64,000 bases of DNA from the NCBI RefSeq assembly GCF_002095385.1, contig NZ_MIPP01000007.1, positions 1-64,000 of the forward strand, written 5' to 3'. The translations under genes and the position numbers were made by a program. Of this stretch, positions 51,516 to 63,699 are shown in pieces; position 1 is the first letter of the stretch; the number at the start of each line of letters is the position of its first letter. The DNA is from Pantoea eucrina (GTDB taxonomy: Bacteria; Pseudomonadota; Gammaproteobacteria; Enterobacterales; Enterobacteriaceae). The notes beneath the pieces were generated by a model, which was given only the letters and a program-made list of their open reading frames with translations, was not told where the DNA came from and made no database searches.

Positions 51516-52582
51516 GATGCACTTCCTTCACTCAGGCTGAGCGCATGGCGCCAGCCGGCAAGATAGCCCGGCGCAAAAAAAGCGATGGCCGGTTTGTCGC
51601 ACGCCGTCAGCTGGCGCTGCGCTTCCGCGATGCGGCTGGCATCAAGTTCGTCACAGCTGAACAGCACCGGGATGCCCTGCTCGCTGAGATCGCGCCAGAA
51701 CGGATTTTTACGGTTCAGCACAAAGGGAATGTTAGCCTGAATCAGCAAACAGAGCGTGCCAATCCCCTGCTGCCGCTCAAACATAAAATAGCCAAGCTGG
51801 CAGCGTCTGAGCAACTGCAGGTAGGCTGGAAAATCGAGCCTGTCGCGGATCAGCGTAACCTGCCCGGCCGGAAACAGACGCTGCGCCGCCGCATCGATCT
51901 CATCAATATAGGCATAGTTGTTGGCCGGGTAGCCGAGCGGAACCAGCACGCTGACCTGCTCGCCAAACTGCCGGCGTATCGCCTGCAATCCTTCAATGTG
52001 CCGGTTGCTGCGGTCGCCGGAGTTGCCCAGCAGGATCGTCAGCGCACTGTCCGATGCTGTGGCTGCCGGCAGCGCAATATCAGGCATGCGCGTCGGAAAA
52101 TAGAGCAGTGACGCCGGCACCTGCGGATGCCGCTGCTGATAAAAAAAGAGATCGCCGCGCGTAGCAAACACCTGTGCCATACGCCCCTGCGCGATGCGGC
52201 GCAGCAGATAGAACAGACGATATTTCAGCCCGGCACCCTCTTCATACAGGTCAGCTCCCCAGACATGCCAGAACGCCTGATGGCGGCGGATCTTTCCGCT
52301 GAGCAGCGCCAGCCAGATACGCGGGTTAAACTGTCCGTGAAAGAAAAAGCGCCGGGAGCGATCGGCGGCGCGCGCTATTACCGCCTGCGCCAGCGCGGCT
52401 TTAGTAGCGAAAGTTTCGATCTGCAGCTGGCTACAGGCGGGCAGCGAGCCAGGCGCAGCAACTACCATAAAGCGGCGCGGCGCGGCGGCAGGCAATTCAG
52501 TGCCTATCACGTCATTAAAGAAACGCAGCACCGTCTGATTGTGATGCGGGATATCAGATCCCAGCACATGAAATAACGTCAT
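51512..52582 (-). CDS. wecF: TDP-Fuc4NAc:lipid II Fuc4NAc transferase
   Basis: WecF (RffT, GT56 family) adds the third ECA sugar, Fuc4NAc, to lipid II. Conserved blocks: [66 protein letters not shown] and [15 protein letters not shown]. The ATG at 52582 gives 356 residues (E. coli 359) and overlaps the wzxE stop; a start 36 bases upstream would extend further into wzxE. Confidence 0.93.
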   Translation of the reverse strand: MTLFHVLGSDIPHHNQTVLRFFNDVIGTELPAAAPRRFMVVAAPGSLPACSQLQIETFATKAALAQAVIARAADRSRRFFFHGQFNPRIWLALLSGKIRRHQAFWHVWGADLYEEGAGLKYRLFYLLRRIAQGRMAQVFATRGDLFFYQQRHPQVPASLLYFPTRMPDIALPAATASDSALTILLGNSGDRSNRHIEGLQAIRRQFGEQVSVLVPLGYPANNYAYIDEIDAAAQRLFPAGQVTLIRDRLDFPAYLQLLRRCQLGYFMFERQQGIGTLCLLIQANIPFVLNRKNPFWRDLSEQGIPVLFSCDELDASRIAEAQRQLTACDKPAIAFFAPGYLAGWRHALSLSEGSAS

Positions 52583-53832
52583 TTTGTCCGGCAATAAATC
52601 AGGAAAGCGCCACAGCAAAGGGCAAAATAGAGTATATAGGTCGCCATATACGCCTGCGCTGCGCCAGTCGCGCCGTGAAGCGGGATCAGCCAGCGCGAAA
52701 ACAGCGTCAGCAAAGCAAACTGGCTGATCTCGGTGAGTATATAGAAGCGCAGCGACGCTTTGGCGATCACCAGATATCCGAAAACATAGGCGCCGACTTT
52801 AAAGAGATCGCCACATAACTGCCAGATAAAAAGATCGCGCATGCCGCTAAACTGCGGGGAAAACAGCAGCCAGATCGCCATGTCGCGCAGCAGCCAGACA
52901 GCGAAACTGGCGGCCGCCACCGCCGGCAGTACAAACCGCAGCGCGCGGCCTATCTCCCGTGCAATCTGCGGCTTATGCTCCAGGCGTGCCAGCGTCGGCA
53001 GCAGCCAGACGCTGAAAGTAGCGGTAATAAACTGCAGATAGGCGTCAGAGATCGTCGTCACGCCCTGCCATAATCCCACCTGCGCCCAGCCCTGCTGTTC
53101 CGCCAGCAGATTACGCATCATCACCCACGCAACCGGCAGCGTGATCGACGTCATCAGCGCCATCAGCGTATATTTTGCCAGGTTGCGTGCCAGTTCCGGC
53201 TGCCATACTGGTCTGAGCCAGCGCAGCGGCAGCACCGCACGATGGCGCCGCAGCATAATCAGCGCCGGTATCACCAGCAGCGCCGGGACCAGCGCCAGTC
53301 CCGCCAGCGCCCCCTGATAACCGCCCAGCCACCAGCAAATAATATAACCGGCCACCCCTGTCAGGCTGCCGGTTATCAGCGCCAGCGCATTGCCGCGCGC
53401 ATCGCGAAAGCCTTTCAGCAGCGCCAGTGTCAGATTCGCCCAGGCGATGCCAAACTGCAGAAACGCCACGATGCGCACCACGCTCTGGTAGTGCTCGTGC
53501 CCAAACAGCATCCGGCTGACCGGTGCCGCACCCAGCAGCAGACCCGCGGCCAGCAGCGCCGAAAAGCCCAGCACCATCGCAGAGGCCGTACCGGTCAGCG
53601 CCCGCAGCTGCGCAGGTTCATGCTGCAGCTGCGCCACGCTGGCGGTCACGCCATTAAAAATGCCTGCGCCAGCCAGTACGCCGAGCACGGTAATCAGCTG
53701 CCGGAAGTTACCCGCCTGCCCGACGCCTTCCGGACCGAAACTCAGCGCCAGCAGCTTTATCACCAGCAGGCCAGCCGCAATTTTTACCAGCGTGGAGGCC
53801 GCGGTCCAGACCGATGCTTTTGCCAGCGACAT
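52579..53832 (-). CDS. wzxE: ECA lipid III flippase WzxE
   Basis: WzxE flips the undecaprenyl-linked ECA trisaccharide across the inner membrane. The 417-residue MATE/Wzx-type protein has about twelve helices, beginning [20 protein letters not shown] and including [21 protein letters not shown]. coli WzxE has 416. Its ATG shares a base with the wecE stop. Confidence 0.94.
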   Translation of the reverse strand: MSLAKASVWTAASTLVKIAAGLLVIKLLALSFGPEGVGQAGNFRQLITVLGVLAGAGIFNGVTASVAQLQHEPAQLRALTGTASAMVLGFSALLAAGLLLGAAPVSRMLFGHEHYQSVVRIVAFLQFGIAWANLTLALLKGFRDARGNALALITGSLTGVAGYIICWWLGGYQGALAGLALVPALLVIPALIMLRRHRAVLPLRWLRPVWQPELARNLAKYTLMALMTSITLPVAWVMMRNLLAEQQGWAQVGLWQGVTTISDAYLQFITATFSVWLLPTLARLEHKPQIAREIGRALRFVLPAVAAASFAVWLLRDMAIWLLFSPQFSGMRDLFIWQLCGDLFKVGAYVFGYLVIAKASLRFYILTEISQFALLTLFSRWLIPLHGATGAAQAYMATYILYFALCCGAFLIYCRTK

Positions 53833-54962
53833 CAGGCAAAGTAGCTCAGCAGAGAGCTAATCACGGTACGCTGATTGTTATCTGACAGGTTATAGAACAG
53901 CGGCAGGCGCAGCAGGCGCTCGCTGTCGCGCGTGGTGACGCGATCTTCACCGTGGAAGCGGCCAAACCGCTCACCGGCAGGCGACGTATGCAGCGGAATG
54001 TAGTGAAACACCGTGAGGATCTCCGCTTCTTTCATCCAGCGTATCAGCGCTTCGCGATCGTCACTATCGCGCAGTTTCAGATAGAACATATGCGCATTAT
54101 GACGGCAGCTATCCGGCACTGCCGGCAGCGCGATCCGCCCCTGAGCCGCCAGCGGCTGCAGCGCGTCGTAGTAGCGCTGCCACAGTCGCAGTCGCTGCTG
54201 GTTGATGGTCTGCGCCGCTTCCAGCTGCGCCCAGAGATAGGCTGCCTGCAGATCGGCCATCAGGTAGCTTGAGCCGATATCGCGCCAGGTGTATTTATCC
54301 ACCTGACCACGGAAAAACTGACTGCGGTTGGTGCCTTTTTCCCGGATAATTTCAGCACGCTCGGTGAGCGCCGCATCATTTATCAGCGTCGCGCCGCCTT
54401 CACCTCCGGCGGTGTAATTTTTCGTTTCGTGAAAGCTAAAGCAGCCGATGTGCCCGATGGTGCCAAGCGCGCGGCCTTTATACTGTGACATGACGCCCTG
54501 TGCAGCATCTTCAATGACATAAAGCTGATGCTTTGCGGCCAGCGCCATAATGGTGTCCATTTCACACGCCACGCCCGCATAGTGTACCGGTACGATAGCG
54601 CGCGTTTTCGGCGTGATTGCAGCCTCAATCAGTGTCTCATCGATGTTCATCGTATCCGGGCGCACGTCAACAAAGACAATGGTGGCGCCGCGCAGCACAA
54701 ACGCGTTTGCGGTGGAGACAAAGGTATAGCTCGGCATGATCACTTCATCACCGGGCTCGATGTTGATCAGCAGCGCGGCCATCTCCAGCGAGGCGGTGCA
54801 GGAGGGCGTCAGCAGCACTTTTTTACTGCCAAAATGCTGCTCCATCCACTGCTGGCAGCGGCGGGTAAAGCCGCCGTCACCGCACAGCTTGCCGCTGGCC
54901 ATCGCCGACTGCATATAGTCTGTTTCAGTGCCCACCACAGGGGGCGCGTTAAAAGGGATCAT
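53832..54962 (-). CDS. wecE: dTDP-4-amino-4,6-dideoxygalactose transaminase
   Basis: WecE (RffA) is a pyridoxal-phosphate aminotransferase that forms TDP-Fuc4N from TDP-4-keto-6-deoxyglucose. The DegT family core has VIMPSYTFVSTANAFVLRGA, IEDAAQGVMSQYKGRALG and the PLP lysine in FSFHETKNYTAGGEGG. The 376 residues equal E. coli WecE. It overlaps wecD by four bases. Confidence 0.95.
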   Translation of the reverse strand: MIPFNAPPVVGTETDYMQSAMASGKLCGDGGFTRRCQQWMEQHFGSKKVLLTPSCTASLEMAALLINIEPGDEVIMPSYTFVSTANAFVLRGATIVFVDVRPDTMNIDETLIEAAITPKTRAIVPVHYAGVACEMDTIMALAAKHQLYVIEDAAQGVMSQYKGRALGTIGHIGCFSFHETKNYTAGGEGGATLINDAALTERAEIIREKGTNRSQFFRGQVDKYTWRDIGSSYLMADLQAAYLWAQLEAAQTINQQRLRLWQRYYDALQPLAAQGRIALPAVPDSCRHNAHMFYLKLRDSDDREALIRWMKEAEILTVFHYIPLHTSPAGERFGRFHGEDRVTTRDSERLLRLPLFYNLSDNNQRTVISSLLSYFA

Positions 54963-55657
54963 GATGCTTTCCTGTAAAACCAGTAGGCGGTGCTTTCCAG
55001 CCGGGCACCGCAGCGTAAATAGAGGCGCATCGCTGCAAGATTGCTGAGCTGCGTGGCAACGCGCAGCTGCGCCAGCTGGCGCACCCGGCCCCAGTCAGCC
55101 GCAGCCAGCAGCAGACGCTGGCCAATACCCTGCGACCGGGCATCAGGCAGCACCGCCAGCAGTCCGATACGCACATCGCCGTTCACTTCACGCAGGGAGA
55201 CAAAGCCCTGCAGGCTGCCCTGTTCATCGCAGGCGATCAGACACTGGTGATCGAAGGTGCCGCGCACCGCGTTTTCAATCCACTGCGCATAAAACCGGCC
55301 GCTGTCGGCCGCGTCAAACCACGGGGCACGAAACCGGCTCTGGCTGAAGGCTTCTGCAGCGGCGGCACGCAACGCCGGGATTTGCGCCTCACGCGCAATT
55401 CGTACGCCAGGCTGACGCGCCGTCTGCGTCAGCGGTAACGTCAGATCGGCTTCTCCCTCAACCAGCTGAAAGCCGTGCTGGCAGACCGCATCAATCGCCG
55501 CGGTCTGCTCTGCCGGCACTTTTATCTGCAGCAGGCCTGTCGCCTGCTGCAGCGCCTGCGGCAACGTTAGTTCACCCTGCAGCGTCAGGCGCGCCGTGGG
55601 CTGATGAAAGAAGTCACTCTCCCACTCAAGGGGATCAATACTGACGCGGACGGGCAT
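54959..55657 (-). CDS. wecD: dTDP-fucosamine acetyltransferase
   Basis: WecD (RffC) is a GNAT N-acetyltransferase that makes TDP-Fuc4NAc. Matching blocks are [33 protein letters not shown] and the acetyl-CoA-binding [17 protein letters not shown]. The 232 residues compare with 224 in E. coli. The start ([10 protein letters not shown]) lies 23 bases inside rffH. Confidence 0.94.
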   Translation of the reverse strand: MPVRVSIDPLEWESDFFHQPTARLTLQGELTLPQALQQATGLLQIKVPAEQTAAIDAVCQHGFQLVEGEADLTLPLTQTARQPGVRIAREAQIPALRAAAAEAFSQSRFRAPWFDAADSGRFYAQWIENAVRGTFDHQCLIACDEQGSLQGFVSLREVNGDVRIGLLAVLPDARSQGIGQRLLLAAADWGRVRQLAQLRVATQLSNLAAMRLYLRCGARLESTAYWFYRKAS

Positions 55658-56519
55658 GTAAAATATCCAGCAGATACTGGCCGTAGCCGGTTTTGGTTAA
55701 CGCCTCGCCTGCCGCCTGTAGCTGAGCATCGCTCAGCCAGCCGTTGCGCCAGGCAATCTCTTCCAGGCAGGCTATCTTGAATCCCTGCCGCTTTTCTACC
55801 GTCTGCACAAAGACGCTGGCTTCAACCAGGCTGTCATGCGTACCGGTATCCAGCCAGGCGAACCCGCGACCCAGCAGCTCAACAGAGAGTGAGCCAGCCT
55901 CCAGGTACATCTGGTTAATCGCCGTAATCTCCAGCTCACCGCGCGCCGAGAGCTGGACGCGCTTTGCAAACTCCACCACGCGGCGATCGTAAAAATAGAG
56001 TCCGGTCACCGCCCAGCGCGATTTTGGCTGCGCCGGCTTCTCTTCGATTGAAAGCGCATTAAACGCCTCATCAAATTCCACCACGCCGAACCGCTCGGGA
56101 TCCATCACCTGGTAAGCGAAGAGCGTCGCGCCTTCCGTTCGGGCAGCCACTTTTTTCAGCTTCGGACTAAAACCCTGACCAAAGTAGAGATTGTCGCCCA
56201 GCACCAGACAGCAGTGGTCGTCACCAATAAACGATTCACCAATAATAAACGCCTGCGCCAGTCCATCGGGGCTTGGCTGTTCAGCATAGGAGAGCCGGAC
56301 ACCAAACTCACTGCCATCCCCCAGCAGACGCTCAAAGTGCGCCCGGTCTTCAGGCGTGGTAATGATCAACACATCGCGGATGCCTGCCAGCATCAGGACA
56401 GAAAGGGGATAATAGATCATCGGCTTGTCATACACCGGCAGCAGCTGCTTGGAAATTGCGCGGGTAATCGGATGCAGGCGCGTTCCTGAACCACCCGCCA
56501 GAATAATACCTTTCATCAT
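55635..56519 (-). CDS. rffH: Glucose-1-phosphate thymidylyltransferase
   Basis: RffH makes dTDP-glucose for the Fuc4NAc branch of ECA. The nucleotidyltransferase motif is [14 protein letters not shown] (residues 6-19), with [26 protein letters not shown] and [19 protein letters not shown]. Two adjacent ATGs open the gene; the first gives 294 residues (E. coli 293). Confidence 0.95.
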   Translation of the reverse strand: MMKGIILAGGSGTRLHPITRAISKQLLPVYDKPMIYYPLSVLMLAGIRDVLIITTPEDRAHFERLLGDGSEFGVRLSYAEQPSPDGLAQAFIIGESFIGDDHCCLVLGDNLYFGQGFSPKLKKVAARTEGATLFAYQVMDPERFGVVEFDEAFNALSIEEKPAQPKSRWAVTGLYFYDRRVVEFAKRVQLSARGELEITAINQMYLEAGSLSVELLGRGFAWLDTGTHDSLVEASVFVQTVEKRQGFKIACLEEIAWRNGWLSDAQLQAAGEALTKTGYGQYLLDILHARPRQY

Positions 56520-56538
56520 TGCTCCTTCTGGCTCTGCT

Positions 56539-57615
56539 TCAGCGCGAAGCGGTTAAGCCGAGGCGTTCAGCGCGATAGCTGCAGTTGAGAATAGCCTGCC
56601 ACCACTGCGGGTTGGCCAGATACCACTCTACCGTTTTACGTATGCCGCTCTCGAAGGTTTCCTGTGGCGTCCAGCCCAGCTCGCGGGCAATTTTGCTGGC
56701 ATCGATGGCGTAACGCAGATCGTGTCCGGGACGGTCGCTAACAAAGGCGATCAGCTCACGGTAGCTGTTAATCGCCGCAGGACGCTGCCCGGCGGCAAGC
56801 TCATCCAGCAGATCGCACAGGGCGTGCACTACCTCAAGATTACGTCGCTCATTATGCCCGCCAATATTGTAGGTCTCTCCTGCTTTGCCGTGACTGACAA
56901 CGGTATAGAGCGCGCGCGCATGATCTTCCACATAGAGCCAGTCGCGGATCTGGCTGCCGTTGCCGTAGACCGGCAGCGCCTTGCCCGCCAGCGCATTGAT
57001 GATAGTCAGCGGGATCAGCTTCTCCGGAAAATGGCACGGGCCATAATTATTGGAGCAGTTGGTGACGATCACCGGCAGTCCATACGTTCGCATCCAGGCA
57101 CGCATCAGATGATCGCTGCTGGCTTTTGATGCGGAGTAGGGGCTGCTCGGCGCATACGGCGTGGTTTCGGTGAAAAAATCATCCGTACCGTGCAGATCGC
57201 CAAAGACTTCGTCTGTGGAAATATGGTGCAGCAGGAAGCCAGCTTTGCGCGTGCTCTCCATCGCCTGCCAGTAGTGGCGTACCGCTTCCAGCAGATGATA
57301 AGTGCCGACAATATTAGTTTCGATAAAGGCAAATGGCCCATCAATCGAGCGGTCGACGTGGCTTTCTGCTGCCAGATGCATTACGCAGTCGGGCTGATAC
57401 TGCGCCAGCACCCGATCAAGCTCCGGCCGGTTACAGATATCAACCTGTTCAAAGGCAAAACGCGGATGCTGCTGCACGCCCGCCAGCGACGCCAGATTGC
57501 CGGCGTAGCTTAGCTTATCCACCACCACGACCTGATGCTCCGTGCTTTCAATCAGAAAGCGCACCAGCGCTGAGCCTATAAATCCCGCGCCGCCGGTGAT
57601 CAGAAAGCGTTTCAT
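56539..57615 (-). CDS. rffG: dTDP-glucose 4,6-dehydratase
   Basis: RffG converts dTDP-glucose to the 4-keto-6-deoxy sugar. The Rossmann motif is [20 protein letters not shown], with [22 protein letters not shown] and the catalytic [10 protein letters not shown] (Tyr-x3-Lys). The ATG at 57615 overlaps the wecC stop by four bases and gives 358 residues (E. coli 355). An ATG six bases upstream is possible. Confidence 0.95.
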   Translation of the reverse strand: MKRFLITGGAGFIGSALVRFLIESTEHQVVVVDKLSYAGNLASLAGVQQHPRFAFEQVDICNRPELDRVLAQYQPDCVMHLAAESHVDRSIDGPFAFIETNIVGTYHLLEAVRHYWQAMESTRKAGFLLHHISTDEVFGDLHGTDDFFTETTPYAPSSPYSASKASSDHLMRAWMRTYGLPVIVTNCSNNYGPCHFPEKLIPLTIINALAGKALPVYGNGSQIRDWLYVEDHARALYTVVSHGKAGETYNIGGHNERRNLEVVHALCDLLDELAAGQRPAAINSYRELIAFVSDRPGHDLRYAIDASKIARELGWTPQETFESGIRKTVEWYLANPQWWQAILNCSYRAERLGLTASR

Positions 57616-58871
57616 CGCCATACCCCTTTGGTATCGACAATCCACGGCTGGGCAATCTGCGCAGCGTCAATGGCCCGGAACTGTGCATGATCAACCAGCA
57701 TCACCAGAATGTCAGCCTGCTGTAGCGCCTGCTCCACGGATACCAGCGAGGCGTCCTGCCCCAGCCGGTCAGGAATCGACGTAACGTGCGGCTCGACAAC
57801 CCAGGTCTCTCCGCTGTGCCACGCCGCAATGCGCTGCGCGACCGCCATCGCCGGGCTCTCACGCAGATCGTCGATATCGGGCTTAAACGCCAGCCCGAAA
57901 CAGGCAATAGCGATCTCGCTGGCGCGCTTATCGCTCTGCGTCGCGCACTCCGCCAGCGCCTGTTTTACCTGCTCCAGTACCCAGCCAGGTTTGGCATCAT
58001 TCACTTCACGCGCGGTGCGAATCAGCCGCGCCTGCTGCGGGTTCTGCGCCACAATAAACCACGGGTCGACGGCAATACAGTGTCCGCCCACGCCCGGTCC
58101 GGGCTGCAGAATATTGACGCGCGGATGCCGGTTCGCCAGCGCAATCAGCTCCCAGACGTTGATCTTCTGATCGGCGCAGATCAGCGACAGCTCATTAGCA
58201 AAAGCGATATTGACATCGCGGAAGCTGTTTTCCGTCAGCTTGCACATCTCCGCCGTACGCGCGTTGGTTTCAACGCAGGCTCCGCGCAGGAAAATACGGT
58301 ACAGCTCGCTGGCACGCGCCGAACAGGCGGGCGTCATGCCGCCAATCACGCGATCGTTCTCCAGCAGTTCGGTCATCACCTTGCCGGGCAGCACCCGCTC
58401 CGGACAGTAGGCGATAAAGATATCGCTCTCGCCCTCATGCTGAGGAAAACGCAGATCGGGACGCGCCTCGGCCAGCCATTCCGCCATCTGCTCTGTGGCG
58501 CCGACCGGCGAAGTCGACTCCAGAATCACCAGATCGCCTGTTTTCAGTACCGGTGCCAGCGACAGCGCGGCCGCGCGGACAAAGCTCAGGTCTGGCTGAT
58601 GATCGTTCATAAAGGGCGTGGGGACAGCGATCAGAAACGCATCTGCCGGTTCTGCCGTCGTGGTGGCGCGCAGCAGCCCCTGCTGCACCGCCTGCCGGAC
58701 CACCTCGCCGAGATCGGGCTCCACGATGTGGATTTCCCCCCGGTTAATGGTTTCAACGGCGCGCAGATTGACATCCACGCCCACGACCTGCTTTCCCCTT
58801 GAAGCGAAAACGGCTGCCGTTGGCAGCCCGATGTAACCCAGTCCGATCACGGAAATGGTATTAAAAGACAT
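57612..58871 (-). CDS. wecC: UDP-N-acetyl-D-mannosamine dehydrogenase
   Basis: WecC oxidises UDP-ManNAc to UDP-ManNAcA with NAD. Motifs: [18 protein letters not shown] (NAD binding), the catalytic-Lys block [19 protein letters not shown], and [16 protein letters not shown], where the usual catalytic Cys is present. The ATG at 58871 gives 419 residues (E. coli 420); a longer frame to 58964 overlaps wecB and is rejected. It starts two bases after wecB. Confidence 0.95.
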   Translation of the reverse strand: MSFNTISVIGLGYIGLPTAAVFASRGKQVVGVDVNLRAVETINRGEIHIVEPDLGEVVRQAVQQGLLRATTTAEPADAFLIAVPTPFMNDHQPDLSFVRAAALSLAPVLKTGDLVILESTSPVGATEQMAEWLAEARPDLRFPQHEGESDIFIAYCPERVLPGKVMTELLENDRVIGGMTPACSARASELYRIFLRGACVETNARTAEMCKLTENSFRDVNIAFANELSLICADQKINVWELIALANRHPRVNILQPGPGVGGHCIAVDPWFIVAQNPQQARLIRTAREVNDAKPGWVLEQVKQALAECATQSDKRASEIAIACFGLAFKPDIDDLRESPAMAVAQRIAAWHSGETWVVEPHVTSIPDRLGQDASLVSVEQALQQADILVMLVDHAQFRAIDAAQIAQPWIVDTKGVWR

Positions 58872-58873
58872 AA

Positions 58874-59998
58874 TTAAACTCTGTTGTTGTTCAGCGCCTG
58901 CAGAATGCGTGCGCAGGCGTGGCCGTCGCCATAAGGGTTGTGTGCCCGGCTCATACTCTGCCACGCCTCTTCGTCCTGCAGCAGCAGGGTGACTTCAGCG
59001 ACAATGGTATCGACATCGGTGCCAACCAGTTTTACCGTCCCTGCCGCGACCGCTTCCGGCCGCTCCGTGGTATCGCGCATCACCAGCACCGGTTTCCCCA
59101 GCGACGGCGCCTCTTCCTGAATTCCGCCGGAATCGGTGAGGATCAGCCAGGCACGGTTCATCAACCAGACAAACGGCAGATACTCCTGCGGTTCGATCAG
59201 AATAATATTGTCGATACCGCTAAGTATCCGGTTAACCGGCTCGCTGACGTTGGGATTGAGATGCACCGGATAGACGATCTGCGCCTGCGGATGAAGGCGC
59301 GCAATCTGCGCCAGCGCACTGCAGATACGCTCAAAGCCCTTACCAAAACTTTCGCGCCGGTGACCGGTAACCAGGATCAGCTTTTTGTCCGATTCCAGAA
59401 ACGGATAGTGCGCCGCCAGGCGGGCATTGAGATCGGCGTTGGTCAGCACGCGATCGCGCACCCACAGCAGCGCGTCGATTACCGTATTGCCGGTGACAAA
59501 GATACGCGCATCAGGCAGGTTTTCCCGCAGCAGGTTCTGCCGTGATGTGGTGGTCGGCGTGAAGTGATAGCTTGCCAGATGGCCTGTGAGCGTGCGGTTA
59601 GCCTCCTCCGGCCAGGGCGACATCAGATTACCGGTGCGTAAACCAGCCTCGACGTGCCCCACCGGGATCTGCTGATAAAAGGCCGCCAGGCTGGCCGCCA
59701 GCGTGGTGGTGGTATCACCGTGCACCAGCACCACATCAGGTTTAAAATCGGCTAAAACGGTTTTCATGCCCTGCAGAATACGGCAGGTAATCTCGGTCAG
59801 CCCCTGCTCCGGGCGCATGATATTTAAATCGTAATCGGGCTGCAGCTGAAACAGATGCAGCACCTGATCGAGCATTTCACGGTGCTGTGCGGTGACGCAC
59901 AGGCGGGATTCAAACGCAGCATCCTGCGCCAGTGCCTGCACCAGCGGCGCCATTTTGATGGCTTCAGGACGGGTGCCAAATACAGTCAGTACTTTCAC
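58874..59998 (-). CDS. wecB: UDP-N-acetylglucosamine 2-epimerase (non-hydrolysing)
   Basis: WecB interconverts UDP-GlcNAc and UDP-ManNAc. Conserved blocks: [72 protein letters not shown] and [20 protein letters not shown]. The start is GTG at 59998 (374 residues; E. coli 376), 10 bases after the end of wzzE. Confidence 0.95.
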   Translation of the reverse strand: MKVLTVFGTRPEAIKMAPLVQALAQDAAFESRLCVTAQHREMLDQVLHLFQLQPDYDLNIMRPEQGLTEITCRILQGMKTVLADFKPDVVLVHGDTTTTLAASLAAFYQQIPVGHVEAGLRTGNLMSPWPEEANRTLTGHLASYHFTPTTTSRQNLLRENLPDARIFVTGNTVIDALLWVRDRVLTNADLNARLAAHYPFLESDKKLILVTGHRRESFGKGFERICSALAQIARLHPQAQIVYPVHLNPNVSEPVNRILSGIDNIILIEPQEYLPFVWLMNRAWLILTDSGGIQEEAPSLGKPVLVMRDTTERPEAVAAGTVKLVGTDVDTIVAEVTLLLQDEEAWQSMSRAHNPYGDGHACARILQALNNNRV

Positions 59999-60008
59999 GC
60001 TGATTCTC

Positions 60009-61055
60009 TTATTGGCGAATAGCTGATAACGCGCGCGGCCGGCGCACCAGCGCCACACCCGCTCCGACCAGCGCCCCGATCGCTCCCCACATCACCATCA
60101 TAAACAGACGGCGCGGGCTGTCGCGTGAAACGGGCTCTTCCGGCGTGCGCAGGTAGCGGTAAGTCTGGAACTGTTTATCAAGGCGTGGGCCAGCCTGTAA
60201 CGTGCTCAGCATCGCCCTGTTTTGATCATAGCTCAAATCGTAGGCGGGGCCGCTGGCCTGCAGCATATCGAGCTGCGCCTGTAGCCGCTGCTGGCCCAGT
60301 AAAAAGCGATCGCTCTCTGGCAGGCTCTCACCTGCAGCAGGCGCACGGTTATCGGTAATACCCTGCTGACTGGCGAGCTTTAGCGCCTGTTCAATGCGCT
60401 GACGCTGGCGATCGTACACCGCCTGCGCTACCGCCTGCTGCCGGTCAACCTGCGACTGCAGCTGCACGTTACGCGCCTGCCATGCGCCTTTCAGCTCTTC
60501 ATTCAGATGGCGTGCCGCACGCTCGCTGGCGTAAGCAATATACTGACGCAGAAGATTGTTAGCATCACCGGCGGTTTCTGCCACCAGCCGCACCGTATCA
60601 AGCGTGTTGTGCGCACTATCTGCCGGCATAAACTGGATGTTGGTGATCATATCGTCCAGCAAGGCCGCATCATTATGCGCATTACCACTTTTACGGCTTT
60701 TAAAATAGTCGGTCTGCTGCCAGAAATCGCGCCGCGTATCCCATGAAGCGAGCTGCATGGTGAACTCCTGATAGACCTCATCCATTACGGTAGGGGCCGG
60801 ATTATTCAGGCTCAGCGTATTGCTGTGGATATCGAGGTTGTTCAGAAACTGCTGCTGTACATAGTAGTCGCCCAGCATGTTAACCGTAGGCCTGTCGGTG
60901 ACTGCCGTGGTGCTCCACGCCTGCTTCATCAGCATTGAAGCGAGCCAGGCCAGCAGGGCAAACAGAACAGCGCAGCCCGCTATCCAGCGTTTACCGCGCC
61001 ACAGCGTGCAGCCCAGGCCGCGAATATCCAGTTCGTTCTCCACAACAGAGTTCAT
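60009..61055 (-). CDS. wzzE: ECA chain-length modulator WzzE
   Basis: WzzE sets ECA chain length and cyclisation. The 348-residue polysaccharide co-polymerase has an N-terminal helix ([19 protein letters not shown]), a coiled-coil-rich periplasmic domain, the Pro-rich region before the second helix ([20 protein letters not shown]) and a short cytoplasmic tail. E. coli WzzE has 348. It lies 33 bases after wecA. Confidence 0.94.
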   Translation of the reverse strand: MNSVVENELDIRGLGCTLWRGKRWIAGCAVLFALLAWLASMLMKQAWSTTAVTDRPTVNMLGDYYVQQQFLNNLDIHSNTLSLNNPAPTVMDEVYQEFTMQLASWDTRRDFWQQTDYFKSRKSGNAHNDAALLDDMITNIQFMPADSAHNTLDTVRLVAETAGDANNLLRQYIAYASERAARHLNEELKGAWQARNVQLQSQVDRQQAVAQAVYDRQRQRIEQALKLASQQGITDNRAPAAGESLPESDRFLLGQQRLQAQLDMLQASGPAYDLSYDQNRAMLSTLQAGPRLDKQFQTYRYLRTPEEPVSRDSPRRLFMMVMWGAIGALVGAGVALVRRPRALSAIRQ

Positions 61056-61088
61056 AACAGCGGTGTCCTTATCTGATGCTTATCCAGG

Positions 61089-62180
61089 TCATGTTTTATT
61101 GATATGCGCTTGATTCCATCTGCGCTTGAGACGGCGAATCATTCGTGCCATACGCCACGCGTGTTTAATGCAGTAGCCATAGAGCAGAAATGCTACCAGG
61201 AAGAGCACCAGCATGACCCACTCAGGTATGAACGCCAGATATTCGCCGAGCACGCCGATGCCTGCCAGCAGCGCCGCCGCCAGCGTGATCAGTAAAAAAG
61301 CCTGACGTGACGAGAAACCGGCACGCATGATGAGGTGGTGAATATGTTGCCTGTCGGCTGAGAATGGACTCATGCCCTTGCGCAGCCGGCGATACATGAT
61401 AGCCACCATATCCATCAGCGGGATGGCGATCAGCCACAGCGCTGTTACCGGCGTAATAGGATGGCTCAGGCCCTGTGTCGTTTCCAGCAGGATCCAGATA
61501 ATGGTGAAACCGATCATGGTGCTGCCGGCATCACCCATAAACACTTTATAGCGTTTGCCCAGAAAACCGAGGTTCAGCAAAATATAGGGAATAGTGGCGG
61601 CGATCATGGCAAAACACCACATTGCCAGGCTGGTCATGCCGTCAAAATAGAGAATGATCCCCATTGCACCGAACGTTACGCAGGAGAGTCCGCCCAGCAG
61701 ACCATCGATACCGTCGACCATGTTAAACGCATTAATTGCCGCCCAGACGGCGAACAGCGTTAATACGTAGCCAAAGGGACCGACGACAATCTCCACCGGA
61801 CCCACAATAAAACCGAGACTCAGCAAATAGAGCTTGGCGCCATACATCATGACAACGGCGATAATCGCCTGCATACAGGCGCGAAACTTTACGCTGATAT
61901 CAAAGCGATCGTCGAGTGCGCCGACCAGCACCAGCACGCCGGCACAGAAGAGATAGAGCAGGCCGTTCGGCATATAGGACTGCGTAATAAGGAAAGCGAA
62001 GCAAACGCCAGCGTAAACGGAAATACCGCCAACGAGAGGGATAACGCCCTGATGCTTTTTCCTTGCATTAGGCTTATCAACTAATCCGATTTTTTTTGCG
62101 ACCTTACGGGCCATAAAAAGGAATGCCAGAGAGAAGAGAAAAGTTAAACCCAGCTCTGCACCCATAGTGAGTAAATTCAC
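61089..62180 (-). CDS. wecA: Undecaprenyl-phosphate alpha-N-acetylglucosaminyl 1-phosphate transferase
   Basis: WecA (Rfe) transfers GlcNAc-1-phosphate to undecaprenyl phosphate, the first step of ECA and of many O antigens. About eleven helices carry the active-site Asp cluster GALDDRFDIS, the block NAFNMVDGIDGLLGG, KVFMGDAGSTMIGF and the cytosolic HIHHLIMRAG motif. I chose the GTG at 62180 (363 residues), which aligns with the E. coli start MNLLTVSTD; an ATG at 62213 would add 11 residues. First gene of the ECA operon, downstream of rho. Confidence 0.93.
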   Translation of the reverse strand: MNLLTMGAELGLTFLFSLAFLFMARKVAKKIGLVDKPNARKKHQGVIPLVGGISVYAGVCFAFLITQSYMPNGLLYLFCAGVLVLVGALDDRFDISVKFRACMQAIIAVVMMYGAKLYLLSLGFIVGPVEIVVGPFGYVLTLFAVWAAINAFNMVDGIDGLLGGLSCVTFGAMGIILYFDGMTSLAMWCFAMIAATIPYILLNLGFLGKRYKVFMGDAGSTMIGFTIIWILLETTQGLSHPITPVTALWLIAIPLMDMVAIMYRRLRKGMSPFSADRQHIHHLIMRAGFSSRQAFLLITLAAALLAGIGVLGEYLAFIPEWVMLVLFLVAFLLYGYCIKHAWRMARMIRRLKRRWNQAHINKT

Positions 62181-62349
62181 ATTAACGCTCTCAGCTAAAA
62201 TCGTGGACAACAATAAGCAAAATCCCGGTTATTGCTGTATATCCCTGTCTGACCAGGCCGCAGCGCGCGCGGTTGCTGAAAAAATCGCCGCCTTTCTGCT
62301 TGCGTCATTCTAAAACTTTTCTGACTCGCCTAATCCTAATGCGCACAAA

Positions 62350-62377
62350 TAAAAAACGCCACGATAAGCCGTGGCGT
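62350..62377 (-). terminator. Terminator after rho
   Basis: On the minus strand ACGCCACG-GCTTAT-CGTGGCGT is a perfect 8-bp stem followed by TTTTTA. It lies 62 bases past the rho stop and partly insulates rho from the ECA operon. Confidence 0.85.
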
Positions 62378-62439
62378 TTAACAGAAATAATGCCGATTTA
62401 TTACCTGCGTAACAATATCATTGTTTCGCTTTTAACCGC

Positions 62440-63699
62440 TTATGAACGCTTCATCATGTCGAAGAATTCATCGTTGGTTTTGGTCATCGCCAGCTTGTTG
62501 ATGAGGAACTCCATCGCGTCAATCTCGCCCATCGGGTGAATAATTTTGCGCAGGATCCACATCTTCTGCAGCTCTTCCTGAGAGGTGAGCAGCTCTTCTT
62601 TACGGGTACCTGAACGGTTGTAGTCAATTGCCGGGAAGACGCGTTTTTCCGCAATCTTACGCGACAGGTGCAGTTCCATGTTACCTGTACCTTTAAACTC
62701 TTCGTAAATGACTTCATCCATTTTCGAACCGGTATCAACCAGCGCTGTGGCGATGATAGTCAGGCTACCGCCCTCTTCCACGTTACGTGCTGCACCGAAG
62801 AAACGCTTCGGACGATGCAGGGCGTTGGCATCAACACCACCGGTCAGGACTTTACCTGAGGCAGGAACCACGGTGTTATACGCACGCGCCAGACGGGTGA
62901 TTGAGTCGAGCAGGATGATGACATCTTTTTTATGCTCGACCAGGCGCTTGGCCTTTTCGATGACCATTTCAGCAACCTGCACGTGGCGGGATGCAGGCTC
63001 ATCGAAGGTAGAGGCGATAACTTCACCTTTAACCAGACGCTGCATCTCGGTCACTTCTTCCGGGCGCTCGTCAATCAGCAGCACCATCAGGACGCAATCC
63101 GGATGATTATACGCAATGCTCTGCGCAATGTTCTGCAGCAGCATGGTTTTACCCGCTTTTGGCGGTGCCACAATCAGGCCACGCTGGCCGCGGCCAATTG
63201 GCGACGCCAGATCCAGCACGCGAGCGGTTAAGTCTTCAGTTGAGCCATTACCCCGCTCCATACGCAGACGACTGTTAGCGTGCAGCGGCGTGAGGTTTTC
63301 GAACAGAATCTTACTGCGGGCGTTTTCCGGCTTGTCGTAGTTAACTTCGTTAACTTTCAGCAGGGCAAAATAGCGCTCACCCTCTTTTGGCGGACGGATT
63401 TTACCGGAAATGGTGTCGCCGGTACGCAGATTAAAACGACGAATCTGGCTGGGGGAAACATAGATATCGTCAGGACCGGCGAGGTAGGAGCTGTCTCCGG
63501 AACGGAGGAATCCAAATCCGTCCTGCAATATCTCCAGCACGCCATCACCAAAGATGTCTTCGCCGCTCTTCGCATGTTGTTTGAGGATGGCGAAAATAAT
63601 GTCCTGTTTGCGCATGCGCGCCAGGTTTTCCAGCCCCATATTTTCGCCGAGAGTAATCAGCTCAGAAACCGGCGTATTCTTTAATTCGGTAAGATTCAT
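62440..63699 (-). CDS. rho: Transcription termination factor Rho
   Basis: Rho is the hexameric RNA-dependent ATPase that ends transcription. The 419 residues equal E. coli Rho. The N-terminal RNA-binding domain includes [15 protein letters not shown]; Walker A is [12 protein letters not shown], Walker B ends in [16 protein letters not shown], the Q loop contains [18 protein letters not shown], and the R loop follows. In E. coli rho is autoregulated through its leader; the region upstream here is about 300 bases. Confidence 0.97.
   Translation of the reverse strand: MNLTELKNTPVSELITLGENMGLENLARMRKQDIIFAILKQHAKSGEDIFGDGVLEILQDGFGFLRSGDSSYLAGPDDIYVSPSQIRRFNLRTGDTISGKIRPPKEGERYFALLKVNEVNYDKPENARSKILFENLTPLHANSRLRMERGNGSTEDLTARVLDLASPIGRGQRGLIVAPPKAGKTMLLQNIAQSIAYNHPDCVLMVLLIDERPEEVTEMQRLVKGEVIASTFDEPASRHVQVAEMVIEKAKRLVEHKKDVIILLDSITRLARAYNTVVPASGKVLTGGVDANALHRPKRFFGAARNVEEGGSLTIIATALVDTGSKMDEVIYEEFKGTGNMELHLSRKIAEKRVFPAIDYNRSGTRKEELLTSQEELQKMWILRKIIHPMGEIDAMEFLINKLAMTKTNDEFFDMMKRS

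Noticed and set aside
50535-51566. A 343-codon open frame antisense to wzyE.
   Set aside because: Composition (Gln/Arg/Lys-rich) and position opposite a conserved membrane protein mark it as a coding shadow.
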